From the NCBI GenBank assembly GCA_002702575.1, contig PAAJ01000012.1:69504-133503 (forward strand): 64,000 nucleotides of DNA. Direction: 5' to 3'. How positions within the stretch are numbered: position 1 is the stretch's first letter; each line of letters starts with the position of its first letter. Both the position numbers and the translations under genes were made by a program. The stretch comes from Phycisphaerae bacterium (GTDB lineage: Bacteria > Planctomycetota > Phycisphaerae > Phycisphaerales > SM1A02). The notes beneath the pieces were generated by a model. The model worked only from the letters and a program-made list of their open reading frames with translations, was not told where the DNA came from and ran no database searches. Shown piece by piece: positions 1-8,396 of the stretch.

Positions 1-34
1 GGCCACGATCGAGTGGGAATAGATTGATCTCGAG

Positions 35-1270
35 TCAGCGACGCGGGTTTCGGCCCGGCCTGCTCCGTCTTTGATCCGTGGGTCTTCTTGGAGGCTGATC
101 TTCCGGTGAGACGACCGGCTCAGGCCGATCCGGTACTTCAGGTGTTCCGGGGTCCTCATCGATTCTGGCGAAGACAAGTCGGCCAGCACTGGTCTGAACG
201 GAGTTGTTGATGGTGACGAGGACTTCCTCACCGATGTAGCTGAGCGCATTTTCGACGACCACCATGGTGCCATCCGGCAGATAGCCGATGCCTTGCCGTT
301 CCGATTCTCCTTGGCGGATGATGGTCAGCTGCATGGTGTCCCCGGGAACGACGTTGCCTCGCAGCAAGCCGCTGAGATCGTTCAAGTTCAGGACGGGGAC
401 ATCCTGGATCTCGGCCACCCGCGCCAGGTTGTAGTCAGTCGTGACGACGCGGAAGTTCTTTTCCGCTGCCAGTCCCATCAGAGCCTGATCGACACCATCG
501 TCTTCGGACTCGAACTGTTCGATGGTGATCGTCGTGCGGGAGCTGTCCTGCAGCAGTCGGAGATTCGAGAGGCCACGGCGTCCACGTTCGCGTTTGCCTC
601 CTTCGCTTGAATCCGCAAGCTGGTGGAGTTCATCCAGCACGAATTGCGGGACAATCAGCGGTGCATCCAGAAAGCCTGTTCTGGAAAAGCTGTTGATTCT
701 GCCATCGATCAATGCGGATGAATCCAGAAGCATGGGGCGGACACCACGCACCTGTCGAGAGAATTCCACATAGGGAATCACCATTCTGATGTTGTCCTTG
801 GTCGTCAACACGATCGAGACGGCGATATAGCAGAGGCTCAGGCCCACAGCGAGTTTCAGAAGGGTGAGGTACTTGAGTGCGGAGTCGCCTCGGTCAAGGC
901 CCCAGGCGTCGGCAATGAGATCGATCAGGGCACCCACTGCCAGTGCGGCAAAGAGACCGGCGACGACAGCCAGGTAGAGCCCGAACACGTTGGCAAGTCG
1001 TTTTCGGGGGTTGAGGATGTCAAGCAGCAGTACGATTGCCGCGAGGGCCGTTGTGGACACGACCGGCGCCGCGTAATCCCAGAAGACGAGTCCCTTGTCG
1101 GCGGGACTGATGATGCTGATGAAGGGGAGCGTCGAGACCGCGATCATCAGGACCACGTAGACGAGTCTGGTCGAGAGCAGCAGGAGATGGTCGGATTCAC
1201 CCTCTGGCTGTGCTGTCAGGTTCGTGCCTGTGACCGCAGGTGTGGTGTGCTGGTGATCCTGATCGCTCAT
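35..1270 (-). CDS. PIN-TRAM integral membrane protein (YacL-like)
   Basis: A 411-residue protein with four N-terminal membrane segments (about residues 35-53, 62-82, 92-115, 136-155), a PIN nuclease-fold domain (about 180-305) and a C-terminal TRAM RNA-binding domain. The PIN acidic residues are visible in LLDSSALIDGR, FVLDELHQLAD, DDGVDQAL and VTTDYNLA, so a metal-dependent RNase site looks intact. The architecture matches the Bacillus YacL family, whose role is poorly defined. I chose the start at MSDQDHQ rather than an ATG 24 bases upstream, because the extra residues add nothing conserved. It is transcribed away from the SRP RNA/dnaX side. Membrane-anchored RNA cleavage is inferred from the domains only. 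Confidence 0.85.
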   Translation of the reverse strand: MSDQDHQHTTPAVTGTNLTAQPEGESDHLLLLSTRLVYVVLMIAVSTLPFISIISPADKGLVFWDYAAPVVSTTALAAIVLLLDILNPRKRLANVFGLYLAVVAGLFAALAVGALIDLIADAWGLDRGDSALKYLTLLKLAVGLSLCYIAVSIVLTTKDNIRMVIPYVEFSRQVRGVRPMLLDSSALIDGRINSFSRTGFLDAPLIVPQFVLDELHQLADSSEGGKRERGRRGLSNLRLLQDSSRTTITIEQFESEDDGVDQALMGLAAEKNFRVVTTDYNLARVAEIQDVPVLNLNDLSGLLRGNVVPGDTMQLTIIRQGESERQGIGYLPDGTMVVVENALSYIGEEVLVTINNSVQTSAGRLVFARIDEDPGTPEVPDRPEPVVSPEDQPPRRPTDQRRSRPGRNPRR

Positions 1271-1394
1271 GGCGCGAGTGTACCAAGGGACCATCCCATC
1301 CCGTCTCCCGATTCCGAGGGTTCATGGGTTGTTCAGGCGTTCGTGGCCGATGGGAACGGGAATCCGATGACGTTCTGATCGACACCCATCGTCC

Positions 1395-1403
1395 TGCTAA
1401 GAT
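1395..1403 (+). promoter_or_regulatory. Candidate extended -10 promoter for the SRP RNA
   Basis: TGC followed by TAAGAT fits an extended -10 element and ends 11 bases before the first base of the SRP RNA terminal helix. No good -35 is seen at 17 bases. The same TAAGAT -10 appears in the rpoZ promoter in this window. Confidence 0.45.
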
Positions 1404-1413
1404 GCTGGTCAGT

Positions 1414-1541
1414 GAGGGTGTGGAAAGGGCGGCCGGGCCCCTCGGGCAGGTGGCTCGTGAACCTGGTCAGAGCCTGACCGCAGCAGCCATAAGCGTCGTC
1501 ATCTTCGCCGTGGATGTCCTGGTCGCCCTTTTCGCACCCTC
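1414..1541 (+). ncRNA. ffs: Signal recognition particle RNA (4.5S-like)
   Basis: This 128-nt RNA binds Ffh and acts in co-translational membrane targeting. The ends 1414-1434 and 1521-1541 pair over 21 bp, counting three G-U pairs. Inside are the conserved helix-8 flanks: GTGAACCTGGTCAG on the 5' side, AGCAGCCATAAGCG on the 3' side, then GCCGTGGATGTCCTGG, close to the E. coli 4.5S arrangement. It lies 36 bases before dnaX, a common position for this gene in bacteria. Oddly, the apical loop is not the usual GGAA; it reads CTGACC between the conserved flanks. Confidence 0.9.
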
Positions 1542-1577
1542 GCCTTCCTAGTCCGCCATGCATGTCTGGCCTGCCTC

Positions 1578-3230
1578 TTGACCTATACCGTCCTTGCACG
1601 TCGTTACAGATCCCGCACCTTCGATGAAGTCGTAGGGCAGGCCGCCGTTGCCAACACATTGAAGACGGCGATCGAGACGGACCGGGTCGGGCACGCCTAT
1701 CTCTTCTGCGGCACCCGGGGAGTCGGCAAGACCACCATGGCCAGGCTCTTCGCTGCGGCCATCAATGTGCCGGATTCGATCTCCAGTCCTGAGGAAACTC
1801 GCGATGCCATCATGCGAGGTGAGGATCTGGATGTCATCGAGATCGATGGTGCATCGAATCGTGGTGTTCAGGAAGCACGTGATCTGATCGCGAATGCAGG
1901 GCTCGCGCCTGCTCGATGCCCGTACAAGGTCTACATCATCGATGAAGTTCACATGCTCACGACGGAGTCGTTCAATACGCTCCTGAAGACGATGGAGGAA
2001 CCGCCTCCGCACGTGAAGTTCATTCTCTGTACGACCGAACCCAACAAGGTTCTGAGTACGATCCAGAGTCGATGCCAGAGATTCGATTTCAAGCCGATTC
2101 CCTCCGCCAGTATTGCCGGGCACCTTCGAGATGTGCTCGATCGCGAGGGCGTTGAAGCTGCGGACGAAGTGGTTTCCAGAGTTGCTGAACTCGGAAACGG
2201 ATCGATGCGCGATGCGTTGAGTGTCCTGGAGCGACTTCTTGCCGCAGGCCATCTCGCACTGGATTGCGAGACCGTCGATCAGGTCCTTGGGCTGCCTGAT
2301 CAGCAGCGAGTAGCGTCCATTGTCGAAGCGGTGCTAGAAGGTGATCCAGGTCTGTCCTTGAAGCATTCCGCATCGTTGCTCGCCGATGGTTCGAGCCTGG
2401 AACAGGTTCTGGGAAGTCTCATCGATACCCTGAGAATCATGTTGCTGATGTCGACATGTGGTTCCGATACGGATCTTGTCGAGATTACGGAGACCAGTCG
2501 CTCCCAGCTCTCCGCACTGGTTGACCGCATGGATCCTCAGGGGATTCTTCATCTCCTGGCACTGTGTGAGCATGCATCTCGATCGGCCCGTCTCTCCAGT
2601 TCGGCAAGAGCGGTCTTCGACGCCACGATCGTGCGGATGGCACTGGCTGACAATCTTCTTGATGTCCAGGCGGTCCTTGCAGGGCAATCGCCTACGGGTG
2701 CCGCGGCATTGCCGGAAAAAAAAACGGCTGACAAGCCTCTGATCAATGATCGGAAGCCGTCTGTACGAACGTCATCGGTGACGCCTGATGCCGTGAAGCA
2801 GTCATCTGAACAATCCAAGGATCGTAGGGCTGAGCCACGAACGGAACAGCCGGTCGCAGCGACCTCGCTGAATCTCGAAGGCCTCTGGGAACGGACGAGA
2901 TCCCTGGCTTCGAGTGCGGGCATGAAGGCCAAGATCGATTCATTCAGGCCGGTCGCCATGTCCGATGGTGTCCTCCAGCTGGAGGTTCGGACGGCAGGTG
3001 GTGGTGATTTTCTTCGAAGTACCGTCGGAACTCTGGAAGAGGTCGTTGCCGAAGCTGCGGGGATGACGCTGCGACTCGAAGTTCTGCCCGGCAATGAGCC
3101 GAAGCCCGCACCCGTTCGATCTTCCATGGAAGACTCCGTTCAGCAGGATCCGGCTGTTCGGCTGGCATCCGATTTGCTCGAGGCTGTTGTTGTTGAAGTA
3201 GAAACACCGGATCGGAAAAACGGGGCGTAA
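1578..3230 (+). CDS. dnaX: DNA polymerase III subunits tau/gamma (clamp-loader ATPase)
   Basis: A 550-residue AAA+ clamp-loader subunit. The N-terminus (LARRYRSRTFDEVVGQ) is in the conserved place, so the TTG start is accepted; no in-frame ATG or Shine-Dalgarno is visible. Walker A GTRGVGKT is at 45-52, Walker B VYIIDEV at 118-124 and the SRC motif at 164-166. The zinc module with four cysteines that normally follows Walker A is missing; a short stretch around residues 63-82 replaces it. Residues after about 385 form a low-complexity linker and a tau-type C-terminal domain. An A9 run at codons 380-383 sits at the domain III/IV boundary and could give a short gamma form. It is followed 15 bases later by ybaB, then recR, a common bacterial gene order. 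Confidence 0.97.
   Translation: MTYTVLARRYRSRTFDEVVGQAAVANTLKTAIETDRVGHAYLFCGTRGVGKTTMARLFAAAINVPDSISSPEETRDAIMRGEDLDVIEIDGASNRGVQEARDLIANAGLAPARCPYKVYIIDEVHMLTTESFNTLLKTMEEPPPHVKFILCTTEPNKVLSTIQSRCQRFDFKPIPSASIAGHLRDVLDREGVEAADEVVSRVAELGNGSMRDALSVLERLLAAGHLALDCETVDQVLGLPDQQRVASIVEAVLEGDPGLSLKHSASLLADGSSLEQVLGSLIDTLRIMLLMSTCGSDTDLVEITETSRSQLSALVDRMDPQGILHLLALCEHASRSARLSSSARAVFDATIVRMALADNLLDVQAVLAGQSPTGAAALPEKKTADKPLINDRKPSVRTSSVTPDAVKQSSEQSKDRRAEPRTEQPVAATSLNLEGLWERTRSLASSAGMKAKIDSFRPVAMSDGVLQLEVRTAGGGDFLRSTVGTLEEVVAEAAGMTLRLEVLPGNEPKPAPVRSSMEDSVQQDPAVRLASDLLEAVVVEVETPDRKNGA
2715..2760 (+). other. dnaX slippery A9 run with downstream inverted repeat
   Basis: Nine A residues (2716-2724) are read as GAA AAA AAA ACG and contain an in-frame A AAA AAA heptamer. 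A -1 ribosomal shift, or one extra A in the mRNA, gives AAA AAC GGC TGA, a stop three codons on, and a 384-residue product. An inverted repeat ACGGCT (2724-2729) / AGCCGT (2755-2760) follows directly. E. coli (A AAA AAG) and Thermus (A9) dnaX use such sites to make gamma. No internal Shine-Dalgarno stimulator was seen. Confidence 0.7.
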
Positions 3231-3245
3231 GGAGACGCATCACAC

Positions 3246-3617
3246 ATGTTTGATGGACTCAAGAATCTGGCTGGCATGGCTTCGATCATGAAGGACCTGC
3301 CGAAGATGCAGGCTCGACTCGAGGAAGTGAAGAAGGAACTCTCCTCTCTTCAGGTCGAAGCTGAAACAGGTGGTGGAGCCGTACGAGTGGTTGCCACCGC
3401 GGAATTGAAGATTGAATCCATTCAGATCGATCCTGCGGTGATGGGCTCACTCATCGAGGCGGGTTCCCAGGAGGATCACCGCATGGCGGAGGAGCTTGTC
3501 GCTGGCGCCGTGAATACCGCCATGGAGCGAGCCAAGGAGCTTGCCAAGGATCATCTGGCAGCCGCTGCGCGGGAGATGGGGCTTCCGACGCCTCCTGCTG
3601 GACTGCTCGGGTCCTAG
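3246..3617 (+). CDS. ybaB: YbaB/EbfC nucleoid-associated protein
   Basis: A 123-residue member of the YbaB/EbfC family, small dimeric DNA-binding proteins with a nucleoid or recombination-linked role. It has the expected layout: an N-terminal coiled helix (MQARLEEVKKELSSLQVEAE), the glycine-containing TGGGAVRVVATAELKIESIQID strand region, and a C-terminal helix rich in Ala/Lys. Length is near the usual 100-115 residues, with a short C-terminal extension. Its place between dnaX and recR is the classic order, and the short spacings (15 and 20 bases) suggest one transcript. Confidence 0.95.
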   Translation: MFDGLKNLAGMASIMKDLPKMQARLEEVKKELSSLQVEAETGGGAVRVVATAELKIESIQIDPAVMGSLIEAGSQEDHRMAEELVAGAVNTAMERAKELAKDHLAAAAREMGLPTPPAGLLGS

Positions 3618-3637
3618 TTTCTGGAGTACGGCTTCTC

Positions 3638-4300
3638 ATGTCACCTCAAGGTGGATTGCACGCATTTCCAGAACCGGTGGATCGGTTGGTTCGCGAACTT
3701 GAGCGACTGCCGGGTATCGGTCGTCGGACAGCCACACGGTTGGCCTTTCATATTCTGAAGGATGACGGTGGGCATTCTCAATCGCTCGCGGACGCCATTC
3801 GGGATGTGAAGGAACAGGTTTCCTGCTGTAGCACCTGCTATCAGTTGACCGATGTCGATCCATGTCGTCTCTGTTCCGATCCGAAACGAGATGCCTCGAC
3901 CGTGCTCGTGATCGAGCAGCCGGGTGATCTCATGACATTCGAGGCGACGGGCATGTACCGGGGCATCTACCACGTCCTGGCTGGCCGCATTGATCCACTC
4001 GCTGGAATTGGTCCGGATGATCTCACGGTTCAATCCTTCCTTGACAGAGTCGACGATCCCGCCAGGAACGCACGCGGTATCAGGATCGAAGAGGTCATCC
4101 TGGGCCTCAATCCCAATCTGGAAGGTGACAGTACGACCTTGTATCTCGCTGAGGCACTTGAGCAGCGGGATGTGAGAGTCACTCGGCTGGCTCGAGGGTT
4201 GCCGAGTGGTTCACAACTCGAATTCGCCAATACCGCCATCATTGCCGATGCGTTGCATGGTCGGCAGGGGCTGGCCGGTTCCGGTGATTCCAGTGCGTGA
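3638..4300 (+). CDS. recR: Recombination protein RecR
   Basis: A 220-residue RecR, which works with RecO/RecF to load RecA at gaps. A helix-hairpin-helix is visible at about 15-40 (LERLPGIGRRTATRLAFHIL). The C4 zinc motif uses C64, C67, C76 and C79, and the Toprim domain starts at about residue 88 (VLVIEQPGDLMTFEATG). The C-terminal EFANTAIIADALHGR is the usual RecR ending with a short tail. It is some 20 residues longer than E. coli RecR, part of it at the N-terminus, so the true start could lie a few codons downstream. It closes the dnaX-ybaB-recR unit. Confidence 0.96.
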   Translation: MSPQGGLHAFPEPVDRLVRELERLPGIGRRTATRLAFHILKDDGGHSQSLADAIRDVKEQVSCCSTCYQLTDVDPCRLCSDPKRDASTVLVIEQPGDLMTFEATGMYRGIYHVLAGRIDPLAGIGPDDLTVQSFLDRVDDPARNARGIRIEEVILGLNPNLEGDSTTLYLAEALEQRDVRVTRLARGLPSGSQLEFANTAIIADALHGRQGLAGSGDSSA

Positions 4301-4357
4301 CGCTTTGTCATTCTTGATCGGTATGGCTGGCGTTATGATGGCATCGGAGCCCAGAAG

Positions 4358-5875
4358 ATGATGCGTTTCGATACATCACAGCAGATGAAACTTGGTCAGC
4401 AGATGAAGCTGAGTCCAAGGATGATCCAGTCCATGGAGATTCTCCAGATGCCGATTCTGGCCCTCCAGGAACGCATCGATCAGGAGCTTGAAACCAACAT
4501 CGCTCTGGAAGTGAATGAGGAACAGGCTGCTGGTCCAACCGAGACGGATCGTGATCGGGACATTGAAAGCCAGGAAATGGTCGTCGGGGATACGACTCAT
4601 GACGGCGCCGACGATTTTGCGAGGCTGGACTCGATGGAGAAGACCTATCGAGAGGCCTTTGACAATGAATATTCTTCAGGCAGCCTCTCGTCATCAAGGC
4701 TTTCGGGTGAGCGTGATGCCAAGATGGATGCCATGGCGAGCATCCGTGCTCGTGGCGAACGATTGTCCGAGCAGGTTCTTCATCAATGGACGTTTGCCGA
4801 GGTCGATGAAGAGATCGGCCGTGCGGGTCGGATCATTCTCGAGTATCTCAATGATGATGGATTGCTCGAGGCCGATCTGGAGACCATCCTCGAGCAGCGT
4901 GGTGGAAGTGAAGAGGCGAGGGGACTTGATCTCGACAGTTTCCAGGAGGCGCTGACAGCGATCCATCACTGGATCGAGCCGGCAGGACTGGCTGCTCGAA
5001 GCATCAAGGAGTGCTTGCTCCTTCAGGTTGATGCGTTGGAGCGGGCGAAGGATGCCGAGGAATCAGAGCCTTGGGAGGATGTCCGTCGACTCATTGATGG
5101 TCACATGGATGATCTCGTTCAGAATCGACTGCCTCGCATCGTTCAGGAGACCGGGCTGGACATGGACCGTGTCCGTGAGGCCATGAACCTGATGCATCGT
5201 CTGGATCTGGCTCCGGGAAAGCGACTTGTCAGTGAGGACGTGAAGCCCATTCTGCCGGATGTCATCGTGGAGTATGACGAAGAGAATGATGCCTACATTG
5301 CTGCTTTGTGCGACGGTGTGATTCCACCACTTCGAGTCTCACCACGATACGAGGAGATGTCGAAGGACAAGGAGTTCGACAAGGAGACCCGTGAGTTTCT
5401 GGGCCGGAGCGTCGGAAATGCACGCTGGATCATCGAATCGATCAATCAACGGAAGAACTCGTTGTTGCGTGTAGTCAATGTCGTTCTCACCAGGCAGCGT
5501 GAGTACTTCGACATTGGTCCTCAGCAGTTGAAGCCACTTCCGATGGTGGAAGTAGCGGATCAATTGGGGATCCATGTGGCGACGGTCAGTCGAGCAGTGG
5601 CCGACAAGTGGATGCAGACGCCACGAGGTATTGTTCCTCTTCGTCGCTTCTTCTCCGGAGGAACCGAGACGGCTACTGGCGAAAACATGAGCTGGGAGGC
5701 GGTCAAGGCGGTCCTTCAGGAAATCGTCGCGGCCGAAGACAAGTCCCATCCCCTGAGTGACGAGGCGATCGCCGCAGAGCTCAAGGAGCGGGGGATCGAC
5801 ATCGCTCGCCGAACGGTTGTGAAGTATCGACAGCAGCTGGGCATTCCACCCGGCAGGCTTCGCAAGCAGTATTGA
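4358..5875 (+). CDS. rpoN: RNA polymerase sigma-54 factor
   Basis: A 505-residue sigma-54. The glutamine-rich region I (QQMKLGQQMKLSPRMIQSM, residues 7-25) contacts AAA+ activators. An acidic region II follows (about 50-110), then the core-binding and helix-turn-helix regions, and the RpoN box ARRTVVKYR at 483-491 that reads the -24 element. Full length and intact. The start is at two adjacent ATG codons and either could be used. It lies 57 bases after recR on the same strand and converges with frr only three bases away. A sigma-54 regulon is therefore expected; one candidate promoter of this class is seen near 40.2 kb. Confidence 0.96.
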   Translation: MMRFDTSQQMKLGQQMKLSPRMIQSMEILQMPILALQERIDQELETNIALEVNEEQAAGPTETDRDRDIESQEMVVGDTTHDGADDFARLDSMEKTYREAFDNEYSSGSLSSSRLSGERDAKMDAMASIRARGERLSEQVLHQWTFAEVDEEIGRAGRIILEYLNDDGLLEADLETILEQRGGSEEARGLDLDSFQEALTAIHHWIEPAGLAARSIKECLLLQVDALERAKDAEESEPWEDVRRLIDGHMDDLVQNRLPRIVQETGLDMDRVREAMNLMHRLDLAPGKRLVSEDVKPILPDVIVEYDEENDAYIAALCDGVIPPLRVSPRYEEMSKDKEFDKETREFLGRSVGNARWIIESINQRKNSLLRVVNVVLTRQREYFDIGPQQLKPLPMVEVADQLGIHVATVSRAVADKWMQTPRGIVPLRRFFSGGTETATGENMSWEAVKAVLQEIVAAEDKSHPLSDEAIAAELKERGIDIARRTVVKYRQQLGIPPGRLRKQY

Positions 5876-5878
5876 CAA

Positions 5879-6454
5879 TCAGATCGAGGTGATCTCATCG
5901 ACCTTCTTGGACACGATCTGATCGATCTGGGCCACCCGACCTTTGGTGGCATCGTCAATATTCGACTTCGCAGCCTTGCCCTGATCTTCGGACATCGTGC
6001 TGTTCTTGTCCTTGACGAGCGAGTCGATCTGCTTCTGGGCATCCCGGCGTTCATTCCGGATGGCGACCTTGGAGTCTTCGCCCATCTTCTTGGCCTGGGT
6101 GGCAAGCTGATTTCGGCGTTCGGCAGACGGTGACGGTACGGCAATCCGCACGGTATCGCCGTCGACTGTTGGATTCAGGCCCAGATCGGATGACTCGATG
6201 GTCTTCACGATGCTGCTCTTCGAAGAAGGATCGAATGGCTTGACGAGAAGCTGTGTCGGCTCGGGAACGCTGATGGCGGCAAGGTCCCGCAGGTCCGTGC
6301 TCGAGCCGTAGTAATCCACTTTCAGGTACTCGATCAGAGCCGTAGAGGCTCGGCCGGTGCGGATGCCGCGAAGTTCCTTCGTGAGGTAATCGACGGCCTT
6401 GTCCATGCCCTGCTCGGCAGACTTGAGTATTGATTTCTCGTCCATCTTGTTCAC
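5879..6454 (-). CDS. frr: Ribosome recycling factor
   Basis: A 191-residue RRF, which with EF-G splits post-termination ribosomes. The long three-helix-bundle signature is present: LTKELRGIRTGRAST, LKVDYYGSSTDLRDLAAISVPEP, and the C-terminal helical region beginning KKMGEDSKVAIRNERRDAQ. Length is normal (about 185). A second Met (residue 4) is an alternative start. It is downstream of pyrH with a 42-base gap, the usual pyrH-frr order, but rpsB and tsf are not in the flanking sequence. Confidence 0.97.
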   Translation of the reverse strand: MNKMDEKSILKSAEQGMDKAVDYLTKELRGIRTGRASTALIEYLKVDYYGSSTDLRDLAAISVPEPTQLLVKPFDPSSKSSIVKTIESSDLGLNPTVDGDTVRIAVPSPSAERRNQLATQAKKMGEDSKVAIRNERRDAQKQIDSLVKDKNSTMSEDQGKAAKSNIDDATKGRVAQIDQIVSKKVDEITSI

Positions 6455-6496
6455 TCCACGTTTCTATGCGGAAGGCGGTGCTTCCGACTCATGTCG

Positions 6497-7252
6497 TCAG
6501 GTGCTGACCGGGCTGGGATTGCTGGATGCGTTGGCATTCACGAGCGTTCCGATGTTGTCGCCCTGAACGACTCGTCGGATATTGCCTTTTTCGTGGTAGT
6601 TGAAGACCACGATCGGCAGATTGTGCTCCATGCACATGGACATGGCGGTGATGTCCATGACGCCGAGTTGCAGTTCGACGGCCTCACGGAAACTGAGTTG
6701 CTGGTACTTGGTGGCATCAGGGTTCTTCTTCGGGTCGCTCGTGTAGATGCCATCCACCTTCGTGGCCTTGAGAAGCACGTCGCAATTGAGTTCCGTTGCC
6801 CGCAGTGATGCACAGGTGTCGGTGGTGAAGAAGGGGTTCCCCGTTCCTGCCGAGAGGATCAGGACCCGGCCTTTCTCGAAATGTCGAAGGGCTCGCTTGC
6901 GGATGAATGATTCCGCCAGGGCGGGCAGGGAGATGGCCGACATCAGTCTGGCAGGCTGGCCCATCTGCTCAAGCCGTTCCTTCAGGGCCATGCCATTCAT
7001 GACGGTGCCGAGCATGCCCATGTAGTCGGCGGTGGACTGGTCGATTTCAAGCCTTGCGGCCAGATCAGCACCACGGATGATATTGCCGCCTCCAGTCACG
7101 ACTGCGATCTGAGCTCCCGTCTTCGCCGCGTCTGCGATCTCATTGGCGATATGCGAGAGTGATTCCGGGTCGATCCCGGACTCCCCAGGTCGGCAGAAAC
7201 TCTCGCCGCTGATTTTGAGCAGCACTCGGCGATACGGTGATGAACCTGCCAT
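6497..7252 (-). CDS. pyrH: Uridylate kinase
   Basis: A 251-residue UMP kinase of the amino-acid-kinase fold, converting UMP to UDP in pyrimidine nucleotide synthesis. Visible motifs are the N-terminal YRRVLLKISGESF, VVTGGGNIIRG, and the LLKATKVDGIYTSDPKK segment. The start at MAGSSPYRR is chosen because AAAGGA lies 8 bases upstream and it matches the family N-terminus; a further 17 codons upstream are open but look non-conserved. It is divergent from the vWA/ExbBD operon, with about 200 bases between the two starts. Confidence 0.97.
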   Translation of the reverse strand: MAGSSPYRRVLLKISGESFCRPGESGIDPESLSHIANEIADAAKTGAQIAVVTGGGNIIRGADLAARLEIDQSTADYMGMLGTVMNGMALKERLEQMGQPARLMSAISLPALAESFIRKRALRHFEKGRVLILSAGTGNPFFTTDTCASLRATELNCDVLLKATKVDGIYTSDPKKNPDATKYQQLSFREAVELQLGVMDITAMSMCMEHNLPIVVFNYHEKGNIRRVVQGDNIGTLVNANASSNPSPVST

Positions 7253-7342
7253 TGAGCAATCCTTTCGGGAGGGCATTGGACCCGCAACCGGCGGGTTGGT
7301 CAAGGCGAATGGAAAAGGGGGTCCATCTGGTGGCCCCTCATG

Positions 7343-7371
7343 CCGGGAATCAGGTTTCTGATCATTCCCGG
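7343..7371. promoter_or_regulatory. Inverted repeat in the pyrH/vWA divergent spacer
   Basis: CCGGGAATCAG (7343-7353), a four-base loop, then CTG ATC ATTCCCGG (7358-7371). The two arms pair over 11 bp with one 3-base bulge. It lies between the two divergent starts, so it could be an operator or a stem in the leader of the vWA operon. It has no T tract, so it is not an intrinsic terminator. Confidence 0.4.
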
Positions 7372-7451
7372 GAGGAACATCTCAGCGGGATGGAGAGTAG
7401 GCTGGGATGGGCTCCGTCCCTGGTCGCCAGCGGTTCGTATCGAGGTACCCC

Positions 7452-8396
7452 ATGCGTCTCCCAGATCGCAAACAAGTCGAACAGTCCGAGCAGCTTCGTC
7501 GGGAAGTGATGAAGCGGAAGCTCTGGCAGTTGATTGCGATCGCAGCGGCATGTTCGCTCCTGTTCCATGTGGGGGCCATGATCTATCTGGGCTTGATCCA
7601 GCGGGCCGGCCCGCCCGGTCAGGTGGTCGAGATGGTGGTCGAGTTTCCGACTTCCCGTGTCGTCGAGGAACTCACTTCGATGTCCAATACCGAGCTTTCC
7701 GAGCCGGATCAGCAATCCAACTCGGAGCTTGATCAGCTTCTGGAGCCGGAGACGCCATCACCCCAGGAATCCTCTGCTGCGCAGCTCTCCGAATCGGATG
7801 TCGGTGCAACGCCTGTCATGGGAGGCGCCGGGAGCAGGGGGGTCAGCGGCCAGAGCGCGCTCGGCGGTGCCGGCGGAGCGGCATCCTTCTTCGGGATCTC
7901 GAGCAAGGGTGAGCGATTCGCGTACATCGTCGACAAGTCGGGTTCGATGTCGCGTCAGAAGATGGCGCTGGCGACTTCGGAACTGATGAGGTCGGTCAGA
8001 AGCCTCCCGGATTATGCCTCCTTCTTCGTGGTGTTCTTCTCGAGCAGCATGGACCTGCCTTCCTGGCAGAAAAACTGGGTCCGTGCCAGGCAGAAGGAAT
8101 TCACGGCCCTCTCAAGATGGGTTTCCGGAATCGATACAGGCGGAAGTACCGAGCCGCTCGGTTCGTTCCGTCGTGTGCTTGGTTTGAACCCCAAGCCCGA
8201 TGTCATCTATTTCCTGACTGATGGCGAAGTCTACGGAGTGACCGCTGAGGAAATCGCCAATCTCAACAGGCGTGGTCAGCCTACGGTGATCAATACGATT
8301 GCCTATGCGACACAGCAGAGCCAGCAGCTCCTCGAGCAGATCGCCCGTGAGTCCGGTGGGGTCTATCGATTCGTTCCCGTCAGGACTGCACCATGA
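7452..8396 (+). CDS. Membrane-anchored von Willebrand factor A domain protein
   Basis: A 314-residue protein: a charged cytoplasmic N-terminus, one membrane helix (about 24-48), a Ser/Glu/Pro-rich linker, a Gly-rich patch and a C-terminal vWA domain. The MIDAS metal-site residues are seen at D161-K-S163-G-S165, and the later strand YFLTDGEV is typical. It probably displays the vWA fold in the periplasm, where it could bind a protein ligand. The ATG at 7452 is preferred over one 45 bases upstream because it has a GAGG nearby. It opens an operon with ExbB and ExbD; its stop overlaps the next start (ATGA), indicating translational coupling. Confidence 0.85.
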   Translation: MRLPDRKQVEQSEQLRREVMKRKLWQLIAIAAACSLLFHVGAMIYLGLIQRAGPPGQVVEMVVEFPTSRVVEELTSMSNTELSEPDQQSNSELDQLLEPETPSPQESSAAQLSESDVGATPVMGGAGSRGVSGQSALGGAGGAASFFGISSKGERFAYIVDKSGSMSRQKMALATSELMRSVRSLPDYASFFVVFFSSSMDLPSWQKNWVRARQKEFTALSRWVSGIDTGGSTEPLGSFRRVLGLNPKPDVIYFLTDGEVYGVTAEEIANLNRRGQPTVINTIAYATQQSQQLLEQIARESGGVYRFVPVRTAP

